Assembly: GCA_017458675.1 (NCBI GenBank)
Contig: JAFTAM010000151.1
Coordinates: forward strand, 1-44,085
DNA: 44,085 nucleotides
Direction of reading: 5' to 3'
Origin: a bacterium
GTDB taxonomy: Bacteria; Vulcanimicrobiota; Xenobia; Xenobiales; Xenobiaceae
A model generated the notes under the pieces. That model was not told the DNA's origin, did not search any database, and saw only the letters and a program-made list of their open reading frames with translations. Of this stretch, positions 32,205 to 39,576 are shown in pieces. Position numbers and translations under genes: made by a program. How positions within the stretch are numbered: position 1 is the first letter of the stretch; every line of letters begins with the position of its first letter.

Positions 32205-32522
32205 ATCCTGCGGTTATCGATACCGAATTTTTTAAGCGGATTCGGATCGGTTTGTTTCTCAGGAAACACGGTAAAAGGAAGATGCGGCCAGGCTTAGAGC
32301 GTAACGGTTCAGGGCGGCGGAACAGCGCGTCTTTCCGAATTATTCCGGACTTCGCCGCTGCTGCCGGGATATTGAATATTTGCAGGTAATCTGCAGATCG
32401 TCAAAGTGCTTTCAGACCTTTGAGAGATCGAAAAATTTTGAAGAGGTTGCGGAGCCATCTGCAGGTTGGTCCGATGTGCCGTTAAAATGTCGGGCCCGAA
32501 TTTTTGGAGGTTACGTAATAAA
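32205..32522 (+). promoter_or_regulatory. Long rplU leader, possible regulatory RNA
   Basis: About 318 nt separate the probable promoter from rplU. The stretch has several GC-rich segments that may fold, for example GGCGGCGGAACAGCG with CGCCGCTGCTGCC (about 32314-32359), and no open frame that I support. L21 leader RNAs are known upstream of rplU in some Firmicutes. I cannot confirm a match by eye. Confidence 0.35.
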
Positions 32523-32837
32523 ATGTACGCTGTAGTAGAAATCAGCGGCAAGCAGTATCGCTTTGCCGACGGAGACAAGGTCCGTGTGGATCGCCTTGAA
32601 GGCGAAAAGGGAACCGAGGTCGTTCTGGACCGCGTTCTCGCCATTGTTGACGACAATCACTGCCTTAACGCCGGTCATCCTTATATCGACGGAGCTTCTG
32701 TAAAGGCTCAGATCGTCGAGCAGCACAGAGAGCGCAAAATTGTCGTTTTCAAGTATGCCAAACGCAAGCGCCGCCGTGTCAAGACCGGTTCCCGCCGTCA
32801 TTACACCACCTTGAAGATTAACGAAATTAAGATGTAG
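32523..32837 (+). CDS. rplU: Ribosomal protein L21
   Basis: L21 binds 23S rRNA in the large subunit. The 104-residue protein starts MYAVVEISGKQYRF and ends in a basic stretch, FKYAKRKRRRVKTGSRRHYT, as in the family. The usual GHRQ near the end is GSRR here. The ATG at 32523 has GGAGG 9 nt upstream. prp follows after 6 nt. The usual third gene, rpmA (L27), is missing: a terminator and an unrelated gene follow instead. Confidence 0.96.
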   Translation: MYAVVEISGKQYRFADGDKVRVDRLEGEKGTEVVLDRVLAIVDDNHCLNAGHPYIDGASVKAQIVEQHRERKIVVFKYAKRKRRRVKTGSRRHYTTLKINEIKM

Positions 32838-32843
32838 GTTCCG

Positions 32844-33188
32844 TTGATCCGCGTAAGAGTGCAGTACGACAGCGAGGGGATGATAACGTCCTTTGTCAGC
32901 GAGGGCCACGCCGGTCTGGCTGACGGGGAGGAGGACGAAGATCTTTTGTGCGCGGCTGTATCGGCTCTATGCGGAGCTTTGGTTATCGGCCTGCAGAGAG
33001 TTGTAAAAATGCCTGTAAAGCTCAGAGAGGATTATGGGCTTATCGGCATAGAGCTCCTGCCGGCTGATCCGGAAAAGCGCCGTGAGGCTCAGCTTCTGCT
33101 GCTCACCGCGGTTCTGGCTCTTAAAGAACTGGCCGAACATAACGTCGGTTTCCTCTGCGTTGAGGGACTGCCGGCGGAGAACGGATAG
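32844..33188 (+). CDS. prp: Ribosomal-processing cysteine protease Prp
   Basis: Prp removes an N-terminal extension from ribosomal protein L27 in Firmicutes and relatives. The 114-residue protein has the conserved GHAG with catalytic His (near 22), and EDLLCAAVSAL with catalytic Cys (near 36). TTG at 32844 is the start, 6 nt after rplU, so translation is probably coupled. Its presence predicts that L27, encoded elsewhere, carries the cleavable extension. Family confidence is high. Confidence 0.9.
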   Translation: MIRVRVQYDSEGMITSFVSEGHAGLADGEEDEDLLCAAVSALCGALVIGLQRVVKMPVKLREDYGLIGIELLPADPEKRREAQLLLLTAVLALKELAEHNVGFLCVEGLPAENG

Positions 33189-33220
33189 CTTCAGCAGCCG
33201 GAATTTATATTTTTCTGCGT

Positions 33221-33258
33221 AAAGTCTGCAGATAATTCTGCGGGCTTTATTTTTTTTC
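33221..33258 (+). terminator. Intrinsic terminator after rplU-prp
   Basis: AAAGTCTGCAG (33221-33231) pairs fully with CTGCGGGCTTT (33238-33248) if two G-U pairs are allowed, followed by eight Ts. Confidence 0.85.
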
Positions 33259-33299
33259 TTCATCCGGAACTTACAAAACGCATATTGCGTTATTTTAGG

Positions 33300-33328
33300 T
33301 TGTTTTATCTTTAAAATAGGGCTATACT
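33300..33328 (+). promoter_or_regulatory. Promoter of the LspA/Lgt gene run
   Basis: TTGTTT at 33300-33305, a 17-nt spacer and TATACT at 33323-33328, 44 nt before the first gene. Confidence 0.65.
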
Positions 33329-33372
33329 TTAGATATAGCTTAAGAAGCAAATATTTTCAGGGAGGATATCAT

Positions 33373-33627
33373 ATGACTGAGTTTATAGAAAGAATGAACT
33401 TAGACGATCTCGATTTCAGCGATGATTCGGTATCTAAAGAGCCAAAACCGCGAGCATCTTCCGGTCAGCTTCTGGGAGCGGCTCTTCTGGGCGCAATAAC
33501 GACCGTCGCCATAGGCACGGTCGCCGCGGTTTCTTGTTACTTTATATATTCATCGCTTGACAGCGATTTTAAATCGCGTCTGCACGATAAACTATTCGGT
33601 TTTGCCGAAGAAATTTCAGCAGATTGA
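33373..33627 (+). CDS. Small single-pass membrane protein (84 aa)
   Basis: The ATG has a strong GGGAGG site 8 nt upstream. The acidic N-terminal half (MTEFIERMNLDDLDFSDD, then a Pro/Lys-rich stretch) is followed by a Gly/Ala/Val membrane helix at about 31-60 and a short charged tail (DSDFKSRLHDKL). Orientation is uncertain. I do not recognise the family; the N-terminal part could be cytoplasmic and bind a partner. It is the first gene of a run that continues with an LspA-like protein, lspA and lgt. Confidence 0.75.
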   Translation: MTEFIERMNLDDLDFSDDSVSKEPKPRASSGQLLGAALLGAITTVAIGTVAAVSCYFIYSSLDSDFKSRLHDKLFGFAEEISAD

Positions 33628-33679
33628 GATCTTTTTTCTGCAGGCCGAAGCGGACGCGGGATAAGGAGATCTTATTTTT

Positions 33680-34213
33680 GTGGAGTTCGCTTGTAACAGA
33701 AAAGTATTACTGCTAATTCTTCTGATCATTCTTTTAGAGCAGATCGTAAGCTTTGAAATGCAATTGTATGTCCCTTTCGAAAAGGGCGTTTTCATTTATC
33801 CTTATATAGTAATGGATTTTGATACGTATGATATGATTGCTTTTTTTAGCGGAAAGATCTCGGCTTTTGATATATCTTTGGCTGTATTTTTCCTTATGTT
33901 TCTGCTTGATAAGTTATTTTCTGCAGATTTGCAGCGCTTCGGAGCGATTTTTTCGGCAGGACTCGGACTGGCTCTGGGAGGCATGCTGAGCGACGCTTTG
34001 GTTATGCTGCTTGACGGCAGAAGTGTTGTTACATATTTATCTACTACTTTTTTTGATATCTACTCCTATACTAATTTTAATTTATCGACGCTGTGCATTT
34101 TTTTCGGAACCGTCATTTTAGTGTTCGGTCTTTTGTTCGCCGATTCTGCTGAAGAGGCCGCCGGGGAATGCGGGATGAACGAGGAACCGTTCGAGCTGGC
34201 TGAGATTAAATAG
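33680..34213 (+). CDS. LspA-like membrane protein without catalytic aspartates
   Basis: The 177-residue protein has four hydrophobic segments, as signal peptidase II does. Its second half lines up with LspA: GLALGG at 96-101 against LVLGGA, SVVTY at 115-119 against YVVDF, and TNFNLST at 131-137 against FNVAD. At the two catalytic positions it has T118 and T137 where LspA has Asp. The spacing of 19 residues equals that of D124 and D143 in Pseudomonas LspA. The NxxDR motif is also lost. It is therefore probably a paralogue that cannot cleave signal peptides and may bind lipoproteins or LspA. GTG at 33680 has AAGGAGA 10 nt upstream. lspA follows after 129 nt. Confidence 0.7.
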   Translation: MEFACNRKVLLLILLIILLEQIVSFEMQLYVPFEKGVFIYPYIVMDFDTYDMIAFFSGKISAFDISLAVFFLMFLLDKLFSADLQRFGAIFSAGLGLALGGMLSDALVMLLDGRSVVTYLSTTFFDIYSYTNFNLSTLCIFFGTVILVFGLLFADSAEEAAGECGMNEEPFELAEIK

Positions 34214-34236
34214 CCCGAACAGCCGATGGGGTTCTG

Positions 34237-34324
34237 CCGGTATTGAGAAAGCAGGCTTGCTCTCAGGTACCGGCGGAATACTTCGGCTTATTAAATATAT
34301 ACAGATTCGGCGCGCTGAATCTGT
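34237..34324 (+). promoter_or_regulatory. Two hairpins in the lspA leader
   Basis: TGCCGGTA-TGAGA (from 34236) pairs with TCTCA-TACCGG (to 34273). ACAGATTC (34301-34308) pairs exactly with GAATCTGT (34317-34324), 18 nt before the lspA start codon. Neither is followed by a T-run, so they more likely affect translation or RNA stability than end transcription. Confidence 0.5.
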
Positions 34325-34342
34325 AAACCGAGAGAGTTTCCC

Positions 34343-35023
34343 TTGAGCAAAACCAAGCTGTTTTTATTCGCCTTTATAATTATCGTTTCCGATATTTTTA
34401 CTAAGTATTTAGTGACCGCCAAAATGAGCCTGGGGCAGATCATTGAACTGCCGGTCGGTTTTGTTCAGCTTCACTATATCCGCAATTACGGCGCCGCCTT
34501 CGGCATTATGCAGAACCAGCACTGGTTTTTTGTGACGGCGGCGATAACGGCGATAGCTTTGATACTCTATTTTTTTGAGACTATCAAGGAGCACGGAGGC
34601 ATGGCCTTTGCGGCGGCATGTCTGGTATTGGGAGGGGCGATAGGCAATCTGCTGGACCGTCTCCGTTTCGGCTATGTCGTCGATTTTATCGATCTCAAGG
34701 TCTGGCCTATTTTTAATGTGGCCGATATCGCTCTGACCGTCGGCATGGGTCTGCTTTTTTTAATGATGCTGGGCGTCGGAGTTAAATATGATGAAGCCGA
34801 TTCAGAGGCGGACGTCGGGAAAAATGCGGAAGGCTCCCCAGACGGAGAGACGGGCGGCGGGCTCGGAACCGCCGACAATGCCGGCGCGCCTGCGCCCAGC
34901 GGCGCTGTATCGGAAAATGAGGGCGGCAGCTCCGGCTTTGAAGAGAAAGCGTCTTCTGCTGAATCGGACGCAGTCCGGGCGAGACCGACCGACGCGGCGT
35001 CGGAAACAGAATTAAACAGTTAG
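34343..35023 (+). CDS. lspA: Lipoprotein signal peptidase (signal peptidase II)
   Basis: LspA cuts the signal peptide from diacylated prolipoproteins in the membrane. Four hydrophobic segments are present. The motifs are intact: D17, RNYGAAFG at 48-54, GNLLDR at 101-106, VVDF with catalytic D114, and FNVAD with catalytic D128. The usual length is about 160; here the protein is 226 residues because of a C-terminal tail of about 75 residues rich in Glu, Ala, Gly and Ser (from about 150). TTG at 34343 is the start, with GAGAG upstream. lgt follows after 15 nt, so the acting order Lgt then LspA is encoded together. Confidence 0.93.
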   Translation: MSKTKLFLFAFIIIVSDIFTKYLVTAKMSLGQIIELPVGFVQLHYIRNYGAAFGIMQNQHWFFVTAAITAIALILYFFETIKEHGGMAFAAACLVLGGAIGNLLDRLRFGYVVDFIDLKVWPIFNVADIALTVGMGLLFLMMLGVGVKYDEADSEADVGKNAEGSPDGETGGGLGTADNAGAPAPSGAVSENEGGSSGFEEKASSAESDAVRARPTDAASETELNS

Positions 35024-35038
35024 TCAGAGGTTCGGTAT

Positions 35039-35908
35039 ATGCATCCTATACTTTTCAGTATCGGAAATTTCCCCGTACATACTTACGGAGCTATTTTAGC
35101 TTTGGCCATATCCTTAGGCCTGACCTTCGCCGGCTGGCTGGGGCATAAAAAGGGATACGACGGCTTTGAAATAGCCGATATCGGTCTTTGGTCGGCGATT
35201 ATCGGTATTCTGGGCGCGCGCTTCTGTTATGTAATACAGTATGCCGACCATTATTTTAGTCAACCTTTAGAGATTCTTAATTTTCGGGCCGGCGGCATTA
35301 CGATTATCGGCGCTTTGATTTTCGGCAATCTGGCTTTGGTATGGCTCTGCCGAAAGTATAAGCTTTCTCCCTGGCTGTGCTTGGATCTTTATGCTGCGCC
35401 TCTGCTTTTAGGCATGGCTCTGGGCCGTCTGGGCTGTCTTATGGAGGGATGCTGCTACGGTAAAAAGTGCGCGGACACATTTTTCTTCGGCATAGTCTAT
35501 CCCGCCGCCGCTCAGCTCGGCGCCTTTCACCGTCATCCGGTGCAGATTTATGAGCTTCTGCTGGATTTAATTTTAATGGGCGTCTGCCTTTGGTTTTTGA
35601 AAAGACAGAAATTTCAGGGGCAGACCTTCTGGGCTTTGTTTGCCGGGTACGGACTGATAAGGTTTACAACGGAATTTTTCCGGGAAAGCCGCATGCTTTC
35701 CGTATTCAGTCTGGCACAGTGGGTATGTCTGCTGATCTTTGCCGTCGGTTTGTGCGGAGTTCTGGGAAGGTTCGGACGTCCGGCTTTAGCCGCGCCCTCT
35801 GAAGAAGATAAGTCTGAAGGAGCGGCTGCAGAGTCACTCGGAGCGGCAGAGGCGCAGGGAGGATCGCCGAAAGCGTCCGCTTCCGCAGATTCGGCCGCCA
35901 AAGGCTGA
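35039..35908 (+). CDS. lgt: Prolipoprotein diacylglyceryl transferase
   Basis: Lgt attaches diacylglycerol to the lipobox cysteine, the step before LspA acts. The 289-residue membrane protein has the family landmarks: PVHTYG near 12-17, GARFCYV near 59-65 (Arg), a version of the GG motif (FRAGGITIIGALI near 82-94, with Ile where E. coli has His103), GRLGCLMEGCCYGK near 132-145, HPVQIYE near 168-174, and FFRESR with Arg near 218. A Ser/Ala/Glu-rich tail of about 40 residues follows the last membrane segment. A terminator lies 40 nt downstream. Confidence 0.93.
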   Translation: MHPILFSIGNFPVHTYGAILALAISLGLTFAGWLGHKKGYDGFEIADIGLWSAIIGILGARFCYVIQYADHYFSQPLEILNFRAGGITIIGALIFGNLALVWLCRKYKLSPWLCLDLYAAPLLLGMALGRLGCLMEGCCYGKKCADTFFFGIVYPAAAQLGAFHRHPVQIYELLLDLILMGVCLWFLKRQKFQGQTFWALFAGYGLIRFTTEFFRESRMLSVFSLAQWVCLLIFAVGLCGVLGRFGRPALAAPSEEDKSEGAAAESLGAAEAQGGSPKASASADSAAKG

Positions 35909-35946
35909 ACGACGCCGCGCTGGGGATTGAGAAAAACTGAATAAAT

Positions 35947-35980
35947 AAAAAAGCTATCGCCTTTTGAGCGACAGCTTTTT
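35947..35980. terminator. Terminator after lgt, probably bidirectional
   Basis: AAAAAAGCT-TCGC pairs with GCGA-AGCTTTTT. It has T-runs on both strands, so it may also serve tRNA-Arg from the other side. Confidence 0.85.
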
Positions 35981-35988
35981 ATCTTTTA

Positions 35989-36064
35989 TGGTATCCCCGG
36001 TGCGATTTGAACGCACGGCCCCTCGCTTAGGAGGCGAGTGCTCTATCCCCTGAGCTACGGAGAC
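35989..36064 (-). tRNA. tRNA-Arg(CCT)
   Basis: Minus strand: acceptor GTCTCCG/CGGGGAT with two G-T pairs, D-arm GCTC/GAGC, anticodon stem CTCGC/GCGAG with loop CTCCTAA (anticodon CCT, reads AGG), T-arm GTGCG/CGCAC with the normal loop TTCAAAT, and an encoded ACCA end. Confidence 0.93.
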
Positions 36065-36115
36065 GTCGATTGTTAATACATTTTATATTTGTTTGCCGAT
36101 AAAGTCAAGAGAACG

Positions 36116-37507
36116 ATGGGACAAAAGAAGCATAAAAAACAGCCGGCCGGCTGGGCCGGCATATTGGGTATAGCCGCTTTGGAAAGACTGAAGCTCAGAG
36201 ACTGGCTTCTGCTGCTGCTGGTGCTGCTTTTTGCCGGTTTTGTGCGCGGCTGGAGGCTGGGTTTTCCGGATCGTCAGTATTTTGACGAGTGTTATTACGT
36301 TCCCGGAGCCATAAGTTATATTGAGCATACCAAGGATAAAAACTCCGTACATCCTCCGCTGGGCAAAATCCAGATTGCCGTCGGCATGCGCTTCGGTACT
36401 CTGCTGAATAAGCTGGGCTTTAATCTGTCCGAATATACGCGCTGGCGCGTAACCGTCTTTACGCTGGGACTGCTCTTTGTGCTTCTGACTTATTTTCTCG
36501 CCTACCGGGTGAGCGGAGGAAAAACCGATATAGCCTTAGCCGCCATGTTTTTTACTTCAGTGGATTTTATGGCGGTTTCGCTGTCGAGAATCTCTCTTCT
36601 GGATATGATAGTGGGCTTCTGGATGCTGGTCGGCTATATATTTGCCTGGCTATATCTGGAGGCCAAGGCGGAGGGCGGCGGCAGAGAAATGTATTACGCC
36701 TGGGGCAGCGCCATAGCCTGCGGCATTACGGTCGCCTGCAAATGGAACGGACTTTTCGGCGGACTGACTTCTTTTTTTATAATGCTGTTTCTGCCGGCTT
36801 TTTCTGAAAAAGACAGTTTAAAGGAGCATTTCCGCAGATTTTATAAGACTTATCTTAAAACCGCAGTCAAGCTGGCTTTGATCTTTGCGGTCAGCGTAAC
36901 GGCCATATATGCCGCTTCGTTTATTCCCCGTTTCAACATGCAGGGTTACAGCGCCAGGACGATCAGAAGCATCTACAAAGACCACGAGCGCATGGTCAAA
37001 TTCCGCTACGATATCAAGCAGCTCAATCATCGCTACCTTTCCAAGTTTTATACCTGGCCCTTCTGCATACGTCCGGTGTGGATGCATTGGGACCCCTGCA
37101 AGGTCAATAAGGTAAAAATGGTGGCCGGCACTATCTGTATAGGATCGATCTTTTTATGGTGGCCGGGCTTTGTGTTTACGCTGGAGATGCTCTATTTAGG
37201 CCTGAAGGAGAGGACCCGCGGCTGGATTTTTATCGGCTGCTGCTATTTGGGGCAGTGGATCTTCTGGGCGGTTTCCACTACCGGCGGCTTCATCTATTAT
37301 CTGATTCCCGGCGTGCCCTTCCTGGCCTATGCCATGGCCAACGCGGTTTACGACTGGTCTGAGGAAAAGAGTTACGGCGTTCTGTTCCTGTGCATAGGCC
37401 TTATCGCGGTGTCCTTTGCGCTTTATTATCCTTTCCTGAGCAGCATTCTGGTTTACCGCAGCTATTTTGAAGCGCTGTTTCCGCCGTTCCTGCACAGCTG
37501 GCGTTAA
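36116..37507 (+). CDS. PMT-family (GT39) dolichyl/polyprenyl-phosphate mannosyltransferase-like protein
   Basis: PMT enzymes move mannose from a lipid phosphate carrier to Ser/Thr of exported proteins. The 463-residue protein has about ten membrane segments and the family signatures: FDECYY (D57-E58) in the first periplasmic loop, NSVHPPLGK with HPPLGK at 79-84, and SRISLLDMIVGFWML. CKWNGLFGG and the C-terminal GGFIYYLIPGVPFLAY also match. I start at ATG 36116 (MGQKKHKKQPAG) with AGAGA just upstream; the frame stays open to TTG 36089, inside the region abutting tRNA-Arg. rluD-like follows after 12 nt. The acceptor protein is unknown. Confidence 0.87.
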   Translation: MGQKKHKKQPAGWAGILGIAALERLKLRDWLLLLLVLLFAGFVRGWRLGFPDRQYFDECYYVPGAISYIEHTKDKNSVHPPLGKIQIAVGMRFGTLLNKLGFNLSEYTRWRVTVFTLGLLFVLLTYFLAYRVSGGKTDIALAAMFFTSVDFMAVSLSRISLLDMIVGFWMLVGYIFAWLYLEAKAEGGGREMYYAWGSAIACGITVACKWNGLFGGLTSFFIMLFLPAFSEKDSLKEHFRRFYKTYLKTAVKLALIFAVSVTAIYAASFIPRFNMQGYSARTIRSIYKDHERMVKFRYDIKQLNHRYLSKFYTWPFCIRPVWMHWDPCKVNKVKMVAGTICIGSIFLWWPGFVFTLEMLYLGLKERTRGWIFIGCCYLGQWIFWAVSTTGGFIYYLIPGVPFLAYAMANAVYDWSEEKSYGVLFLCIGLIAVSFALYYPFLSSILVYRSYFEALFPPFLHSWR

Positions 37508-37519
37508 GGTGCGGAAGCT

Positions 37520-38494
37520 ATGGATTCTTTTGAAGATTTTCAGGATGATACAGAATTTGAGGCTGAGGCCGCGGGAGACGAGGAGAGTTTTGCCGCCGGG
37601 GGAGAACAGTTCAGGATGCGTCTTGATGCGGCTCTGGCGGTTTACGCCGATATTTCCAGATCTCAGGTGCAGAAGTGGATAAGCGCGGGCCTGGTCTTTG
37701 TTGACGGCAAACCCGGCGAGGCGGCTCAGAAGCTGAAGAACGGCCAGAAAGTGAGCTTCAGGCGTCCTCCTTTGCAGCCGGCTCTGCCGGAGGCGGACGG
37801 CAGCATAAAAATTGACGCTGTTTATGAGGATAAGCATATTCTGGTTCTGAACAAGCCCCGGGGCCTGGTCGTTCATCCCGGAGCGGGGGTCAGGGGCGGC
37901 ACTCTGGTCAACGCTCTGCTGGCTCACTGCCGGGACCTTTCCGGCATAGGCGGCGTAGAGCGCCCGGGCATTGTGCACCGCCTCGATAAAGACACCTCCG
38001 GACTTATGGTCGTGGCCAAAGACGACCGCTCTCATGTAAATTTATGCGAACAGTTTGCCTCGCGTCAGGTTGTCAAACATTATGAAGCTCTGACTTTCGG
38101 CGTGCCCAAACCTGCGCAGGGCATAATAGAGCAGCCCATAGGCCGAAGCCCCAGGGATCGCAAATGCATGGCGGTCTGCAGCGGAGGGCGCTATGCCAAA
38201 ACCGAATATAAGACGACGGAAACTTTCGGCAGAGAGTACGCTTATCTGCGCATTCATATCTTCACCGGCCGCACTCACCAGATTCGAGTTCATCTCTCTT
38301 GGCTGGGCTGTCCTTTAGTAGGCGACCTTCTCTATAAGACCCGTCCCAATGAATGGGGACTGCAGGGACAGGCGCTGCACTGCGGCTTTTTGAGCTTCAG
38401 CCATCCCATAAGCGGAGAAAGGCTGAGCTTTTCAGCCCAGCCTCCCAAGGAAATAGCCGATATTTTAGAGGAACTGCGTTCCAGTTTTTTTTAA
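37520..38494 (+). CDS. rluD: RluD-like 23S rRNA pseudouridine synthase
   Basis: The family isomerises uridine in 23S rRNA; E. coli RluD acts on the helix 69 loop. The 324-residue protein has an acidic N-terminal stretch (Asp/Glu-rich residues 1-30), an S4 RNA-binding domain (about 31-85, with SRSQVQKWISAGLVFVDGK), and a catalytic domain with HRLDKDTSG, where D156 is the catalytic Asp. GRTHQIRVHL and VGDLLY follow. The acidic extension before S4 is unusual in length. The exact target (RluD or another RluA-group member) is not certain. It sits 12 nt after the glycosyltransferase gene. Confidence 0.9.
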   Translation: MDSFEDFQDDTEFEAEAAGDEESFAAGGEQFRMRLDAALAVYADISRSQVQKWISAGLVFVDGKPGEAAQKLKNGQKVSFRRPPLQPALPEADGSIKIDAVYEDKHILVLNKPRGLVVHPGAGVRGGTLVNALLAHCRDLSGIGGVERPGIVHRLDKDTSGLMVVAKDDRSHVNLCEQFASRQVVKHYEALTFGVPKPAQGIIEQPIGRSPRDRKCMAVCSGGRYAKTEYKTTETFGREYAYLRIHIFTGRTHQIRVHLSWLGCPLVGDLLYKTRPNEWGLQGQALHCGFLSFSHPISGERLSFSAQPPKEIADILEELRSSFF

Positions 38495-38715
38495 AACGCC
38501 TGATCTCGCTTTTAACTTCCAGTAAACGTTATTTTCGCAATTCAGCTCGCTCCGATTTGTGACCTGAGCGCTTAAGAGTATCGTCCTGAACGCAGCCAAG
38601 GATCGATGTCCTTGCCCTATGCCGCCTAAAGCCTGCAGACAGTTGAGCGAGAGCTTCCGCCAAAGGCTCAGGATACGAACATGCTCAACCTGCGGGCTGA
38701 TGCGGCCGCGCATGA

Positions 38716-38754
38716 CGAAGGCGCGGGGGATTCTGAGAGTCTGGCGCGCCTTCG
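38716..38754. other. Perfect 10-bp hairpin between convergent genes
   Basis: CGAAGGCGCG (38716-38725) and CGCGCCTTCG (38745-38754) pair perfectly. It lies 12 nt beyond the minus-strand stop and may end both transcripts, though T-runs are lacking. A degraded TCCTGAACGCAGCCAAGGAT repeat piece lies at about 38582-38601. Confidence 0.5.
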
Positions 38755-38765
38755 CAGTTCAGTCT

Positions 38766-39554
38766 TTATTCCTCTTCATCATCCTTGTCAGCGCGTATGG
38801 TGACGGGCTGAGGCAAGCGCGATTTTTTGTTTTTGCTCTTTGCCTTTTTAGAAGTCTGTTCGACGACGGCCTGACTTCCGTCGGGATTTTGAACTTCTAT
38901 GTCGGCCTGGTTCTGTTCTTCGTCAAAAGAAGTTTTAATTATATAAGTATGCTGTCCTGGTTTAAGAATGAAAGGCACAGATATTTGGGTTTTTCCGTTG
39001 ACTTTATTGGGATTTACCTGGTGGAGTTTTCCGTTGATATGCAGGACCAGAGAACCGGGATTCTCATTCTTTTTAAGATCGCTGTAGAGCTTGGGATCTC
39101 CCCACATGGCGTTGGCCGTACCGTTGTATTTGCCAGGAACCATGCGCAGAGTAATGAAATTTGCGCCTTTGATGTTTCCTTTGATAATTTCGTTGCCTTC
39201 TCCCGAAGTGAGGGGACCGACCTTAGTGATCAGCTCTCCGTCCGCCAGCAGCTCGAAGGTGCAGATCCTTCCCTCCGGCGCAGAATCGCTGAAGCCCACT
39301 ATGGATTCAAACATATCGTATCTGCCTTTGACTTCATAGCGGATAGTGGCCGCGTCGGCGCCGCCCATGCCCAAAATATAGGATTCAATCTCCGTATCTC
39401 CTATTTTGGCGTGTTCTGCATGCGCCATGCAGTTAGTGAAATAATCCTGGCGCAGAGCAATCAGGGCGGTTATGCCGGCTTCGCTCAGGCGCGGAAGACA
39501 AAATACCGAGACCAGGCAGATTATAGAAAATAAGAAAAACAGCTTCTTTTTCAC
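38766..39554 (-). CDS. Exported protein with NPCBM-like carbohydrate-binding domain
   Basis: The 262-residue protein has a signal peptide (KKKLFFLFSIICLVSVF, cut near SEA at 25). The middle resembles the NPCBM/NEW2 (CBM51-like) fold: HAEHAKIGDTEIESYILGMGG, then YEVKGRYDMFESIVGFSDS, FELLADGEL and ANAMWGDPKLY. Such domains bind glycans. A second beta domain (SLVLHINGKLHQVNPN, KPGQHTYIIK) and a Lys/Glu-rich charged tail follow. No enzyme domain is present. The upstream gene on the same strand (TPR) ends 22 nt before it, so they are an operon. Confidence 0.8.
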   Translation of the reverse strand: MKKKLFFLFSIICLVSVFCLPRLSEAGITALIALRQDYFTNCMAHAEHAKIGDTEIESYILGMGGADAATIRYEVKGRYDMFESIVGFSDSAPEGRICTFELLADGELITKVGPLTSGEGNEIIKGNIKGANFITLRMVPGKYNGTANAMWGDPKLYSDLKKNENPGSLVLHINGKLHQVNPNKVNGKTQISVPFILKPGQHTYIIKTSFDEEQNQADIEVQNPDGSQAVVEQTSKKAKSKNKKSRLPQPVTIRADKDDEEE

Positions 39555-39576
39555 TTTGATGGCTCCTTAATTATAA

